A DNA stretch of 64,000 bases from Sulfurovum riftiae (GCF_001595645.1 NZ_LNKT01000023.1:62001-126000), one strand, 5' to 3'. Counted from the first letter of the stretch, positions 43,672 to 53,404 are shown. Notes: a model not told the origin generated them from the letters alone. Numbers and translations are program-made.

Positions 43672-46600
43672 CTATGCCTCTTTATTGTTAAAGAACAATA
43701 CATACAACCCCGGTAAAACCAGCAGCGTAAGTATGGTAGAAGAGATAATACCGCCGGTCACAACCACAGAGAGCGGATATTGTATCTCTGAACCCACGCC
43801 TGTAGCGTAAAGAAGTGGCAAAATACCGAACAGTGTGGTAAACGCTGTCATGAGTACCGGCCTTAGACGTAACAGTGTGGCATCTTTTACCAGTTCCGGC
43901 ATTTTGACATGCGGGAATTTCCTGTGCAGTTCATCGATGAAGGAGACCAGTACGATCCCGTTTAGGATGGCTATGGCGAAGATGGCAATGAAGCCGACGA
44001 TGGCGGAGACAGAGAGGTATTCGCCGCTGATCAGCAGTCCGACGATCCCTCCTATCATTCCCAGCGGTACACCCAGAAGGATGAGAAAGGCTTTCTTGAA
44101 CGAGTTGAATGCCGTATAGAGCAGCAGCAGGATCAGAAGCAGGGTGATAGGGATGATCATGGCAAGGGTAGCGGTCGCCTCCTGCATGTTTTTGAAGTCA
44201 CCGGCCCATTTGATGTAGTATCCGTCAGGGATGGTCACCTCTTTCATGATCTTTTCATTCGCCTCTTCCACGAAAGTAGCGATATCGCGTCCTTCGACCT
44301 CAAGGGAGAGTACCATGTATCGGCTCAGGTCCTCGCGTTTGATGAAAGCCGGACCCTGTTTTACGGTAATATCACATACTTCCTCCAGTGTCACGACCTT
44401 TCCGCTGTCTGACCGCAGAATGAGTGACTTGAGACTTTCAATATCCTGTTTGGCATGTTTGAGTTTTGCAACGATACCGAAACGTTTGACCCCTTCGATC
44501 TTTTGTGTGACAGCTTCTTCTCCCACACCGTAACGGATCACCTGCATGACATCTTCCACATTCAGTCCGTAGCGTGAGAGTGCCAGATAGTCAGGCTTGA
44601 TGTTTATCTGTGCCTGTCCCAGCTGTGTCTCTATCTCTGCATGATCCAGGCCTTCGACACTCTGAAGGACACCCGAGATCTGTGTGGCGATGTTGGACAT
44701 GACCTTCTGGTCTTCTCCGTAGATCTTGACCGCCAGTTCCGCAGAGACACCTTCAAGCAGCTCTTCGATCCTCATGGCGATGGGCTGTGTGGAGATGAAC
44801 TGCAGGTAGTTGAACTTCTTTTTGAGTTTTGACGTGAGCTCTTTGTCGAGTTTCGGTATATCCTTGAATGCCGGATCGAGTGTGAGAAGAACCTCCATAT
44901 AGTTGGCCTGGGCTGTTTCACCTTTTTCACTTCGTCCGATCATAGAGAGGACGGAGAGGACCTCTTTGGGATACTCTTTTTTGATGAAGTTCTCGATCGC
45001 CTGTGCATTTTCGACACTTTGTGTCAATGCTGTTCCCGGAATGGCGATGACGCGGTACATGATCGTCTCTTCATTGAGCTCAGGCATGAATTCACGCCCC
45101 TGCTGTGAGAGCAGACCTGCAAGCAGGAAGAAGATGACAAAGGTGACTGTCACCAGTGTTTTGGCATGGTGTACGGCATAATCGAGCATCGGCGTATAGA
45201 AAGATTTGATGGCGTTCATCAACGGGGAGTTGGAGTGTTTTCCCTGTTTGAGCATCATGAATGAAAGTACCGGTACCAAGAGCAGGGCAACAGCGAGTGA
45301 ACCAAGCATGACAAAGACGATGTCGATGGCCATAGGCGTATAGAGTTTTCCTGCCAGCCCCTCCAGACTTAGAAGCGGAATGAAGACCACGGCGATGATA
45401 AGCAGGGCAAAGAGCACCGGTTTGGCGACCTCTGCGGTTGCCTCTGCAATGACTTCGGAGCGTGAGAGCTTGGGGTTGTCATGCAGAAGCCTGAAACTGT
45501 TCTCCACAACAACAATGGTACCGTCCACAATCATACCGATGGCGATGGCAAGGCCTGAAAGGCTCATCAGGTTCGCTGAGATACCGTACTCCTGCATCAA
45601 CAGAAATGCGATCAGCAGGGAGACCGGCAGGGAGAGTATAACGATAAAGGCGGAACGCAGTTCGAAGAGAAAGAGAAAGAGTATGATCGCAACGAGAATG
45701 GAACCGGTCAGCAGTGCGGAACTCATGGTCGAGACCGCTTTGTGGGTGATCTCGGTCCGGTCATAGATGATATCGATACTTACGCCTTTTGGCAGGGCGG
45801 CATCGACCAGTGGCATCTTTTCTTTGATCTTCTCGACCACTTTTGCCGCATTGGTACCTGAACGCTGAAGGACCATACCGAAAACACGCTCTTTCCCGTC
45901 AACAGAGACCGCACCGAAACGCGGTGCTTTACCCTCCTGTACGGTTGCGATATCTTTAATGGTCACCGCTTTGGCTTCTTTGGTACGTATGACTGTATTT
46001 CTGATGTCATCGAGTGTCTGGTAGAGTCCTGCACCGCGGATCAGGTACTGTTCTTTGTTGAATTCGAGGTATTGTCCTCCCACGGACCGGTTGCTCTTCT
46101 CAAGCGCTTGAAGTACTTCACTGTAGGTGACATCGACACTTTGCAGACGCTTGGGGTCTATGAGTACTTCGTACTGTTTCTCGAAACCGCCCCAGGAGAT
46201 GACCTCTTCGACACCATCGACCGATTTGAGCAGAGGGGTGACCGTATATTCATGCATCTGGCGAAGCTGGCTGGCTGAGTAGCTCCCGCTTTCATCTTTG
46301 AGTGCATACCAGAGGACCTGTCCCAGACCGGTCGTATTCGGTCCCATGACCGGTGTACCCCAGCCATCGGGGATGTCTATGCTGTTGAGCCTCTCCGTTA
46401 CCAGTTGTCGAAGCAGGTAGGTATCATACCCGTCCTCAAAGAAGATGGAGACATAAGAGAGTCCGAAGATGGAATTGGAGAGGATCATCTTTACCCCGGG
46501 AAGTCCGGACATGGCCGCTTCGATAGGGTAGGTGATGAGCTTTTCGATGTCTTCGGCAGAGTTCCCGGAACTCTCTGTATAGATCACGACCTGTTTGGGA

Positions 46601-46725
46601 GTAATGTCGGGAAAGGCATCTACCGGTATATCCTGGTAGGCTTTATAGCCGAATCCGGAGATGGCAATGAAGAGTGCGAGAATGAGGAATTTATACTGTA
46701 TCAGTATTTCAAAAAATCGTTTCAT
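43672..46725 (-). CDS. Heavy-metal RND efflux permease (CznA/CzcA/CusA family)
   Basis: Proton-driven export of divalent cations across both membranes. The 1017-residue protein has the HME-RND pattern: an N-terminal helix, IPVDAFPDITPKQV, then the helix-4 motif GMIVDGTIVVVEN (about 396-408), whose acidic residues fit the Cd/Zn/Ni/Co type better than CusA, which has DAAIVMIEN. Last of three tandem genes (TolC-like, adaptor, permease), with 8 bases after the adaptor. Closest in layout to Helicobacter CznCBA. Metal identity is inference. Confidence 0.92.
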   Translation of the reverse strand: MKRFFEILIQYKFLILALFIAISGFGYKAYQDIPVDAFPDITPKQVVIYTESSGNSAEDIEKLITYPIEAAMSGLPGVKMILSNSIFGLSYVSIFFEDGYDTYLLRQLVTERLNSIDIPDGWGTPVMGPNTTGLGQVLWYALKDESGSYSASQLRQMHEYTVTPLLKSVDGVEEVISWGGFEKQYEVLIDPKRLQSVDVTYSEVLQALEKSNRSVGGQYLEFNKEQYLIRGAGLYQTLDDIRNTVIRTKEAKAVTIKDIATVQEGKAPRFGAVSVDGKERVFGMVLQRSGTNAAKVVEKIKEKMPLVDAALPKGVSIDIIYDRTEITHKAVSTMSSALLTGSILVAIILFLFLFELRSAFIVILSLPVSLLIAFLLMQEYGISANLMSLSGLAIAIGMIVDGTIVVVENSFRLLHDNPKLSRSEVIAEATAEVAKPVLFALLIIAVVFIPLLSLEGLAGKLYTPMAIDIVFVMLGSLAVALLLVPVLSFMMLKQGKHSNSPLMNAIKSFYTPMLDYAVHHAKTLVTVTFVIFFLLAGLLSQQGREFMPELNEETIMYRVIAIPGTALTQSVENAQAIENFIKKEYPKEVLSVLSMIGRSEKGETAQANYMEVLLTLDPAFKDIPKLDKELTSKLKKKFNYLQFISTQPIAMRIEELLEGVSAELAVKIYGEDQKVMSNIATQISGVLQSVEGLDHAEIETQLGQAQINIKPDYLALSRYGLNVEDVMQVIRYGVGEEAVTQKIEGVKRFGIVAKLKHAKQDIESLKSLILRSDSGKVVTLEEVCDITVKQGPAFIKREDLSRYMVLSLEVEGRDIATFVEEANEKIMKEVTIPDGYYIKWAGDFKNMQEATATLAMIIPITLLLILLLLYTAFNSFKKAFLILLGVPLGMIGGIVGLLISGEYLSVSAIVGFIAIFAIAILNGIVLVSFIDELHRKFPHVKMPELVKDATLLRLRPVLMTAFTTLFGILPLLYATGVGSEIQYPLSVVVTGGIISSTILTLLVLPGLYVLFFNNKEA

Positions 46726-46733
46726 GACCGCTC

Positions 46734-47891
46734 CTAGTGACCATGCTCGCCAAGGGAGGACTTGAGTATCATTGACTTGACGAAGTAGACACCATCAGCA
46801 ACATACTCTTCTCCCGCTTTGATACCTTCTACAGCGACGTCATTGCCGTTATAGGCAATGATCTTGACCACTTGAGGGGCATAGGGTACTTCTTCATGTT
46901 CCTCATGTTCGCCATGTGCTTTCTCTTCTCCCTCTTCATGGTCATGGTCACCTTCTTTGCCATGTGCCTCATGGCCATGTGCTTCTTCTCCCTCATGTTT
47001 CTCCTCTTCATGATGGGCTTCGACAAAGACGACCCACTCTCCCTGAAAGAGAGAAAGAGAGGATTTCCTGACCATGACAGCATTTCTGAACGGTTCGAGT
47101 GAGATCTCCATTTCTGTAAAGGCATTGATCAGCATATTTTTTGGGGTATCCATCATCATGAAAAGGACTTTCGCACGCTGTGTCTCTTCATCGATGGTTG
47201 GAAGAAGCTGAACGAAATGTGCAGGGTATTTCTTTTTTGCCACCGTTACGAAACCTGTGGTCTTCGGTGTAACCTTCATCGCATCTTCCATGCCCAGATA
47301 GGCAATGGCATAGTATCCGTTCTGGTTGACGATGGACATCAGCCTGTCTTCGGCATTGACATTGGAGTGAAGCGGTATGAAGATCTCTCCTACAATGCCG
47401 TCTGCATGGGCGTAGAGAATGAACTGGTCCGTTGCTGTTTTCAGTTTTGATGCATCGATACCAAGCGAGTTCATCTGTGAAGCGAGGGCACTCTGCTTTG
47501 AAAGTATCTCCTCGATCTCGATGATCTTTGCATTAAGTTCATCCTGGGAGAGAAGTCCTTTTTTATACAGTCTTTTTGCAGTGGCAAGCTGTTCTCTTGC
47601 TGCTCTTGCCTGCTGTTTGAGCGCTACATACTCTGCTGTCATTTTGGAGAGTTCGATGGATTCGATAAGTGCCACTCTGTCTCCTTTTTTCACTTGCTGG
47701 CCTGTAGTGACGAAATAATTCTCTATATGTCCGGGAAGTCTGGAGACGATCTTCTGTTTCTGGTCGGAGAGCTGGGTGATCTGTGCATTGGTCCTGACGA
47801 TCTTCCCCAGAGGTTTGATCTGTGCGTGTTCCATGCTTATCTGGCCGGCAAAAACAAATAACGGCAGTAGGTGTAGTAAAATTTTAATCAT
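46734..47891 (-). CDS. RND efflux periplasmic adaptor with a histidine-rich insert
   Basis: Membrane-fusion protein linking the metal RND pump to the TolC-type channel. The 385-residue protein has a signal peptide, a lipoyl/barrel region, a coiled-coil hairpin (about 85-145), then a beta-barrel. Residues 291-335 form a very acidic insert with 11 histidines, and the protein ends GEHGH. The insert is a likely metal trap in the periplasm. It overlaps the upstream channel gene by 8 bases. Confidence 0.9.
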   Translation of the reverse strand: MIKILLHLLPLFVFAGQISMEHAQIKPLGKIVRTNAQITQLSDQKQKIVSRLPGHIENYFVTTGQQVKKGDRVALIESIELSKMTAEYVALKQQARAAREQLATAKRLYKKGLLSQDELNAKIIEIEEILSKQSALASQMNSLGIDASKLKTATDQFILYAHADGIVGEIFIPLHSNVNAEDRLMSIVNQNGYYAIAYLGMEDAMKVTPKTTGFVTVAKKKYPAHFVQLLPTIDEETQRAKVLFMMMDTPKNMLINAFTEMEISLEPFRNAVMVRKSSLSLFQGEWVVFVEAHHEEEKHEGEEAHGHEAHGKEGDHDHEEGEEKAHGEHEEHEEVPYAPQVVKIIAYNGNDVAVEGIKAGEEYVADGVYFVKSMILKSSLGEHGH

Positions 47892-49059
47892 TGTAGTCTC
47901 CTTGTAAAAAACGTAATGCTATTTTTTGATCGTTGATCATTTTTTGTGTCTGGAGCAGGGCTTTTCTTGTCTGTATGAGTTTGTTCTTCGCTGTCATCAG
48001 CTGGAAGAGTGAGCCTTTTGCTATTTTGTATCCTTCCTGAAGAAGGGTAGTGAGTTCCTGTTGTTCGTTCTGAAGTGTTTTGAGTGCATGATACTGATTG
48101 GAGAGCTCTCTGATGGCTGCTTTGTACATCTGCTTCTGGGAACGTACATTGATGCCAAGCTGTTCACTCTCAAGCCGGGTCTGATGCATTTTGAGTTTTG
48201 CAAGCATACGCTCTTCGCTTCTGTCGTTGTTGATGGAAAGGGGGATGTTCACGCCCACGCGCACAATACCCTGGTCAGGCTCCTGTTCCACGCCGGCATA
48301 GAGATCGAAGTTTCGGAAACTGCTCCGGTTTATGCTGTAATCGCTTTGGTAGAGTTTCTCTTTCGCTTTGAGTACCTGCTGCTGGGGACTCGGTTTTGAA
48401 CTGCTTTTGGTTGCGGAAGAGACAGAGTATATGAATTGTTTTTCCAGTGAAACCTTCCGGTTCAGACCGGCAACGGCAAGCAGCTGATAATAGAGTTTTG
48501 CAAGCTGCTGTTTGGTGGTATACATCTGTGTTTTGAGCGTCAGTGTTTCCGTCTTTGCCTGCAGGTAGGCGACACGGTTCTCAGAGCCGCTTTTGTAGCG
48601 CTCTTTCACCATTGCTGTTACTTTGTCTGAAAGTGTATACTCCTGCTTGAGCAGTGAGAGCATCTTGCTTTGGTAAACATATTCTGTATAGAGGTTTTCA
48701 AGTGTCCTGATATATCCGGCTCTGCCCTGAGTGACGAATGCTTTGCTCAGGAGTGAGGTTGCATTCGCTTTTTCCTGCAAGCCGTCCATATAGCTTCCGG
48801 TACGGATGGTCTGTGAAATGCCTGCTGCATATTCGACATCGTTCCCTCCGGCATTTTCGTTATAGTTCGAGAGTTCCAGGTTCAGTACCGGGTTCGAAGC
48901 CCTGAGCAGGATGCTGTTCTCCTGCTGGGCTGTCTGCAGCGAAAGTGTCTGGCTCTGCAGTATCTTTGAATTTTTCAGTGTCTGTTTTTTGAACTGTTCA
49001 TAACTCATTCCGAAAACGGTGAGGGAAAGAGTGAAAAAAAGTAAAATAATTTTGTGCAT
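47884..49059 (-). CDS. TolC-family outer membrane efflux protein (CznC-like)
   Basis: Outer-membrane channel of the metal efflux system. The 391-residue protein has a signal peptide (KIILLFFTLSLTVFG) and the two-repeat, mostly helical TolC layout with long coiled-coil stretches, for example YVYQSKMLSLLKQEYTLSDK. It is the second gene after a small CzcI-like gene. The order channel-adaptor-permease matches czcCBA/cznCBA. Confidence 0.9.
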   Translation of the reverse strand: MHKIILLFFTLSLTVFGMSYEQFKKQTLKNSKILQSQTLSLQTAQQENSILLRASNPVLNLELSNYNENAGGNDVEYAAGISQTIRTGSYMDGLQEKANATSLLSKAFVTQGRAGYIRTLENLYTEYVYQSKMLSLLKQEYTLSDKVTAMVKERYKSGSENRVAYLQAKTETLTLKTQMYTTKQQLAKLYYQLLAVAGLNRKVSLEKQFIYSVSSATKSSSKPSPQQQVLKAKEKLYQSDYSINRSSFRNFDLYAGVEQEPDQGIVRVGVNIPLSINNDRSEERMLAKLKMHQTRLESEQLGINVRSQKQMYKAAIRELSNQYHALKTLQNEQQELTTLLQEGYKIAKGSLFQLMTAKNKLIQTRKALLQTQKMINDQKIALRFLQGDYND

Positions 49060-49140
49060 AGTTGTCCTTTAATGCGATAAATGAATCTAATGAAATTAGA
49101 AAGGTGTCCTCTTGAGAGAACTGTAGTGTGTAAAAAGGAT

Positions 49141-49446
49141 TCAGGCTATAGGAGGTTTATTCTCAGTTGTCTGGAAAGGAGGGTGGTAGTTAAACTGTTC
49201 GGCAGTGGGCTGTTCCGTATGCAGGGCAGTTCCGAAGAAGTCCAGTGCCGGTGTGATGATCGCTGTAAGATGGAAAAGATGGTGCAGATCACAGAGATCG
49301 CCACAATCGGTACTATGAGACTGTTCCATTACATATTCAGTAACATCTTCATGTGCACAATGGTCTTCTGTCGCGATAATGGAGGCATGAGTGATGTTGA
49401 ATGCCAGAGCAAGTAACAGTAGTAGTTTTATCAGGCCTGATTTCAC
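49141..49446 (-). CDS. CzcI/CopL-like small periplasmic metal-response protein
   Basis: A 101-residue exported protein: signal peptide (about 1-21), then a His/Cys/Asp-rich part (TEDHCAHED, SHSTDCGDLCDLHHLFH) and a Pro-rich tail. The DCxxC-then-HH pattern resembles CzcI, the small periplasmic protein encoded before czcCBA. It stands 81 bases ahead of the TolC-like gene on the same strand, so it is probably first in the efflux operon. Metal binding is inferred from composition. Confidence 0.62.
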   Translation of the reverse strand: MKSGLIKLLLLLALAFNITHASIIATEDHCAHEDVTEYVMEQSHSTDCGDLCDLHHLFHLTAIITPALDFFGTALHTEQPTAEQFNYHPPFQTTENKPPIA

Positions 49447-49506
49447 AGCATACCTCCTTTATGAATTGATGCATTGTAGCATAATATTATTAATGCTTTG
49501 AAAAAA

Positions 49507-50775
49507 CTAAAAATTATAATTGGCAACCATTCTGAACTGATCATAGTCGCCATCGGGTTTGATCTTGTCTTTTATATTGGCATAGGCGAATGTAAGTGCA
49601 AGCATTTTATTCGGACGGTACTCGATCAAGGCATCGATCTCCCTTGTTTCATAGAGTGAAGCATCATCAGCAGTGAAATTGCCGTAAGCAATACCGGTAT
49701 TCAATCCTTCTATGCCTATGGTCTTAAAATGGTATCCCGCACCGAGCATCCACGCTTCTCCGGCACTGCTTATGGCATCGAGTGTCTGGTCTTCCATGGA
49801 GGTAAAGAAAGGACCTCCTCCCAGACTCAGACCTGTGGCACCGGTGTTGCCTGTGTCACGGTTATACGCAGCAAGTATGTGCAGACCCAGCCCCTCTTCG
49901 ACAAATTCGATACTTACACCATAGGTGTTGGCATCCTGCTCTCCCAAAAGAGCGTCACCTGTCTGGGAAGAAGCATCATATTGCAGTCCCAGTGTCAAAG
50001 AGGTCTGTTCGGAAAATGCTACGGCATAGCCTGCCTCTGCATAGATGACATCGGCAATATCAGTGTAGCGGTAATACCAGAGACTCAAAGAGAGATTCTC
50101 AATGCCTTCATAGAGTGCGGAGGCGTAGTAGATACCGTCTATCTTTCCGCTTCCCAGTGTCTTCCCCACATCAACGAATTTCCTGCTGTCAATACCATTC
50201 TCCCATCCTGCCATCTTCTCGATGAGGCCGGCAGAGAGTATGAGGCTGTCAATATCACTGTTGGTAATGGTATAGGCTTCGAAGTAGTTGGACATCATAC
50301 GGATGTCATCACTGTCCGCATGTGGTGTATTGAGGATCTGCCGTCCGAGTTTGATCTCCGTCTTCCCCCATTTGCCATCGAGATAAGCCTCTGTAAGTGC
50401 AACGAAGCTGTCTCCTTCGGCATCGAAGAAATCAGAGTTTATATGGTTCGGATTCTGGTTGATACCGAGGTTAAGGACTGTATAGGCAGAGAGCCCGATC
50501 TCCAGTCCATACCAGCGTTTGCTGTCGAAGTGGTAGTGTCCTCCAAGGGCATAGCCGCTGTTCCTTTCGCCGCCATCCTCTTTGAATGTGATGTACCCAG
50601 TACGCAACTGGCCTTTGGCGTGTTCAATGGGATTGTTCTCTCCCATGATACCCCTGACAGTCTTGATGATGATAGGCTGCTGAGTGACATTGACATCGCT
50701 TGCAATGGTCCCTTCCGCCTGAAGGAGTGTTGTTGCCAGCAATCCGGCAACAATCGGTATGGTGTTTTTTTTCAT
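49507..50775 (-). CDS. Outer-membrane porin linked to feoBA
   Basis: A 422-residue beta-barrel porin of the Campylobacterota Opr type: signal peptide (KKNTIPIVAGLLATTLLQA), many alternating amphipathic strands, LGRQILNTP then FEAYTITNS, and a terminal Phe. Longer frames reach 50847, but GGGAAGGGAAAAATG marks the start at 50775. It begins 22 bases after feoA, so it is probably co-transcribed with feoBA and may admit ferrous iron. It is a paralogue of the porin at 53405. Confidence 0.85.
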   Translation of the reverse strand: MKKNTIPIVAGLLATTLLQAEGTIASDVNVTQQPIIIKTVRGIMGENNPIEHAKGQLRTGYITFKEDGGERNSGYALGGHYHFDSKRWYGLEIGLSAYTVLNLGINQNPNHINSDFFDAEGDSFVALTEAYLDGKWGKTEIKLGRQILNTPHADSDDIRMMSNYFEAYTITNSDIDSLILSAGLIEKMAGWENGIDSRKFVDVGKTLGSGKIDGIYYASALYEGIENLSLSLWYYRYTDIADVIYAEAGYAVAFSEQTSLTLGLQYDASSQTGDALLGEQDANTYGVSIEFVEEGLGLHILAAYNRDTGNTGATGLSLGGGPFFTSMEDQTLDAISSAGEAWMLGAGYHFKTIGIEGLNTGIAYGNFTADDASLYETREIDALIEYRPNKMLALTFAYANIKDKIKPDGDYDQFRMVANYNF

Positions 50776-50797
50776 TTTTCCCTTCCCCCGGATAAAA

Positions 50798-51022
50798 TTA
50801 GAGTTTTTCCACTTCGATTTTCTCTGCTTCATCCGCCCTGACCGCAATGAGGGTTGAGCCGACCTCTATCTCCATGGTCTGCTTGGCAATGGAACAGCCT
50901 TTGACAGTCAGCTCTTCTCCTCTCATGACACCAAAAGAAGTGAGCCTGTCTTTTAGTGCTTTGTCTGCATGGATCCTGATGATCTCTGCTCTGTCACCTT
51001 TTGTCAGTTCTGTCAGTTTCAT
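50798..51022 (-). CDS. feoA: Ferrous iron transport accessory protein FeoA
   Basis: A 74-residue SH3-like protein that supports FeoB. It has the family pattern LTKGDRAEIIRI, then DRLTSFGVMRGEELTV and a final AEKIEVEKL. It follows feoB by 3 bases; feoB-feoA order is inverted relative to E. coli. Confidence 0.93.
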   Translation of the reverse strand: MKLTELTKGDRAEIIRIHADKALKDRLTSFGVMRGEELTVKGCSIAKQTMEIEVGSTLIAVRADEAEKIEVEKL

Positions 51023-51025
51023 TTA

Positions 51026-53149
51026 TTATCCTCCTGTAATTAACAGGGTAACCCTGTATGCGATAAAGCTCAATACCCAGGCACTGATGGTGGTCATGAA
51101 GAAGAGGTAGACCAGGTATTTCCAGCCCCCGGCCTCTTTGGCAAAGACCATGGAGGCTGCCAGACACGGCAGATAGATCATGACGAACACGATAAAGGCG
51201 ATCGCCGAGGCGAAAGGAATATGTGCTTTGATCTGTGCGATGAGACTATCACTCTCCTGGTCGACCTGGTCACCCAGCGCATACAGGACCCCCAGAGTAG
51301 AGACAACCACTTCTTTGGCTGCAAGACCAGCCTCCAGAGCAACGGACATTCGCCAGTCGAATCCCAAAGGTGCAAAGAAAGGTTCAGTGGCATGACCGAT
51401 CTTTCCGAGATAACTCTCTTCAAGCAGTTTGAGAGAAAGTTCATTGTGCAGCTGGGCCTTCTCTTTCTGACTTTGAACCTGTTCGATCTTTGTCAGGTAC
51501 TGTGCCTCCAGTTCAGGGTTCTTCGGGTAGTTGCTTGCGAACCAGATGAGTATTGCTGCACCCAGAATGAATGTTCCCGCTTTTTTCAGATACGATTTTG
51601 ACTGGCCGTAGACCGTGTGCCAGATGAGTCTGAATGAAGGCATACGGTATTTTGGCATTTCCATAACGAAGGGCTCATCTTCACCTTTGAAGACGAATGT
51701 TTTCAGTGCTTTTGCCATGAAAAGCCCCAGTATCGCTCCGGAGATATAGATGATAAAGAGAATGTTCCCTGCATGCTCCTTTCCAAAGAATGCACCTGCA
51801 AAGAGGACATAGATGGGAAGTCTTGCACCACAGCTCATAAATCCGATAATAAAGAGAGTAATAAGCCTGTCTTTTTCGTTCTTGAGGGTACGTGCTGCCA
51901 TATAGGCAGGTACAGAACAGCCAAAACCGGTAACAAGCGGAATGAAACTCTTGCCATGCAGGCCGAACTTGTGGAAGAAACCATCCAGGAGGAATGCTAC
52001 ACGGCTCATGTATCCTGTGGTCTCAAGCAGGGCGATACCGAAAAAGAGGATGATGATGTTGGGAAGGAACATGATGACCGCACCCACACCGGCGATAATA
52101 CCGTCGGCTACGAGCGAGCCGAGTGCTCCGTCCCCCAGAATATTTTTCACCTGCTCTCCCAGCCAGATAAAAGCGCTGTCGATATAGTCCATAGGTACCG
52201 AGCCCAACTCGAAGGTCAGCTGGAAGAGTGCCCACATGAAGAAGAGGAAGAGAGGAATACCCAGGAACTTGTTGATGAGCAGGTTGTCGATCTTCTGGGT
52301 AAGATTCTTGGCTTTCATGGACTTGACGGACATCACTTCCATCTTTGCACCCTTGGCAAAGGCAAAATGCTCATCGGCAAAGATCTCTTCAAGGTCTTTG
52401 GTATTGTTATGGATATAGATGTGGTTGAGTGCTTCACGAATAATAGGGAGAAGTTCTATCCAGATGGGCTCATCATGCATCATCTTGTAAACATCTTCAT
52501 CTTCCTGAAGCAGTTTGACCGCAAGATGACGGTAGGGAAGTTTACTTTTGTACTTCTTCTCCTTCATGAAGTTTACGATGCGGTCGATCTCCTCTTCTAT
52601 GGGGTCGGAGTAGATCACCTTGGCAGTGGTCTCTTCTTTTTCATAAACCTCTACAATAGCTTTCTTAAGTTCTTCGATACCCTCTTTGGTATTGGCAGAA
52701 GTTTTGATGCATGGAACCCCAAGAATGACCGAAAGCTGTTTTTCGTCTATCTCAATGCCTTCTTTTTCAGCCTCGTCACTCATATTGAGCGCTACGACGA
52801 CCTTTTTGCCTGTTTCAAGCAGCTGTGTGGTAAAGAGAAGATTTCTTTGAAGGTTTGTGGAGTCCACCACATTAACGATAATGTCATATTCGTCACTTTG
52901 CAGAAAACTCTTGGTGACTTTCTCTTCTATAGTGTATTCTGTCAGAGAATAGGCACCGGGAAGATCGATAATATGTACCTCATAGTCTTCGCATGATTTT
53001 TCATCACACATTTTGAAAACAACCTCTGTTTTATCGACCGTGACCCCGGAAAAGTTGCCGACTTTGAGTTTGGCATTGGAGATCGCATTGATAAGCGAGG
53101 ATTTCCCTACATTGGGCTGCCCTGCAAGTGCAACGACTATCTGTTTCAT
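51026..53149 (-). CDS. feoB: Ferrous iron transporter FeoB
   Basis: Inner-membrane Fe(II) importer. The 707-residue protein has an N-terminal G domain (P-loop GQPNVGKSS at 10-18, IIDLPGAYSL, ALNMSDEAEKEG), a helical linker, then the membrane core with two Gate motifs (around FGCSVPAYMAARTL and the C-terminal LPCLAASMVF). AAGGAATCC precedes the ATG. Two Fur-box-like sites lie upstream. It leads a feoB-feoA-porin operon. Confidence 0.96.
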   Translation of the reverse strand: MKQIVVALAGQPNVGKSSLINAISNAKLKVGNFSGVTVDKTEVVFKMCDEKSCEDYEVHIIDLPGAYSLTEYTIEEKVTKSFLQSDEYDIIVNVVDSTNLQRNLLFTTQLLETGKKVVVALNMSDEAEKEGIEIDEKQLSVILGVPCIKTSANTKEGIEELKKAIVEVYEKEETTAKVIYSDPIEEEIDRIVNFMKEKKYKSKLPYRHLAVKLLQEDEDVYKMMHDEPIWIELLPIIREALNHIYIHNNTKDLEEIFADEHFAFAKGAKMEVMSVKSMKAKNLTQKIDNLLINKFLGIPLFLFFMWALFQLTFELGSVPMDYIDSAFIWLGEQVKNILGDGALGSLVADGIIAGVGAVIMFLPNIIILFFGIALLETTGYMSRVAFLLDGFFHKFGLHGKSFIPLVTGFGCSVPAYMAARTLKNEKDRLITLFIIGFMSCGARLPIYVLFAGAFFGKEHAGNILFIIYISGAILGLFMAKALKTFVFKGEDEPFVMEMPKYRMPSFRLIWHTVYGQSKSYLKKAGTFILGAAILIWFASNYPKNPELEAQYLTKIEQVQSQKEKAQLHNELSLKLLEESYLGKIGHATEPFFAPLGFDWRMSVALEAGLAAKEVVVSTLGVLYALGDQVDQESDSLIAQIKAHIPFASAIAFIVFVMIYLPCLAASMVFAKEAGGWKYLVYLFFMTTISAWVLSFIAYRVTLLITGG

Positions 53150-53185
53150 AGATTAGGATTCCTTATATTGTTATAAAAGTAAAAT

Positions 53186-53200
53186 TGAAAATAGTTATCA
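53186..53200 (-). promoter_or_regulatory. Fur box 1 upstream of feoB
   Basis: A 7-1-7 dyad reading TGATAAC-T-ATTTTCA on the minus strand, 12 of 14 positions matching TGATAAT-n-ATTATCA. It lies just upstream of a possible -10 box (TATAAC, 53170-53175) and 37 bases before the feoB start. Confidence 0.6.
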
Positions 53201-53253
53201 ATTAGTTTTTCTGAGGGTAATTTACACCTTTGATGCTTAAAAAAGTATTAAAA

Positions 53254-53268
53254 TGAAAGTTATTATCA
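53254..53268 (-). promoter_or_regulatory. Fur box 2 upstream of feoB
   Basis: TGAAAGT-T-ATTATCA on the + strand, 12 of 14 positions fitting the 7-1-7 Fur dyad. It is 68 bp from box 1. Confidence 0.5.
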
Positions 53269-53348
53269 ATAAAAAGTTCAAATCTTTCCAAGTGTCGGAA
53301 ATTATGTAAAATAAAGGAAGATCTTTCGGGGAAAAAGTGTGTCCCAAA

Positions 53349-53369
53349 CACTCTCCGGGTGGGAGAGTG
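53349..53369 (-). terminator. Hairpin terminator of the second porin gene
   Basis: CACTCTCC (53349-53356) pairs exactly with GGAGAGTG (53362-53369). On the minus strand a U-rich CTTTTTC follows about 12 bases later. It lies 36 bases past the porin stop. Confidence 0.5.
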
Positions 53370-53404
53370 GTGTATTCAAAAAGTTGGGAGATTACGGGTT
53401 TATC

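Noticed and set aside
43672-46725. Copper/silver specificity (CusA) for the metal pump
   Set aside because: The helix-4 motif reads VDGTIVVVEN rather than the CusA-type DAAIVMIEN, and the layout matches cznCBA.
49729-50841. 370-residue + strand frame opposite the feo-linked porin
   Set aside because: Antisense to a clear porin; no start signals.
51773-52996. 407-residue + strand open frame opposite feoB
   Set aside because: Shadow of the feoB codons; no family features and no promoter.
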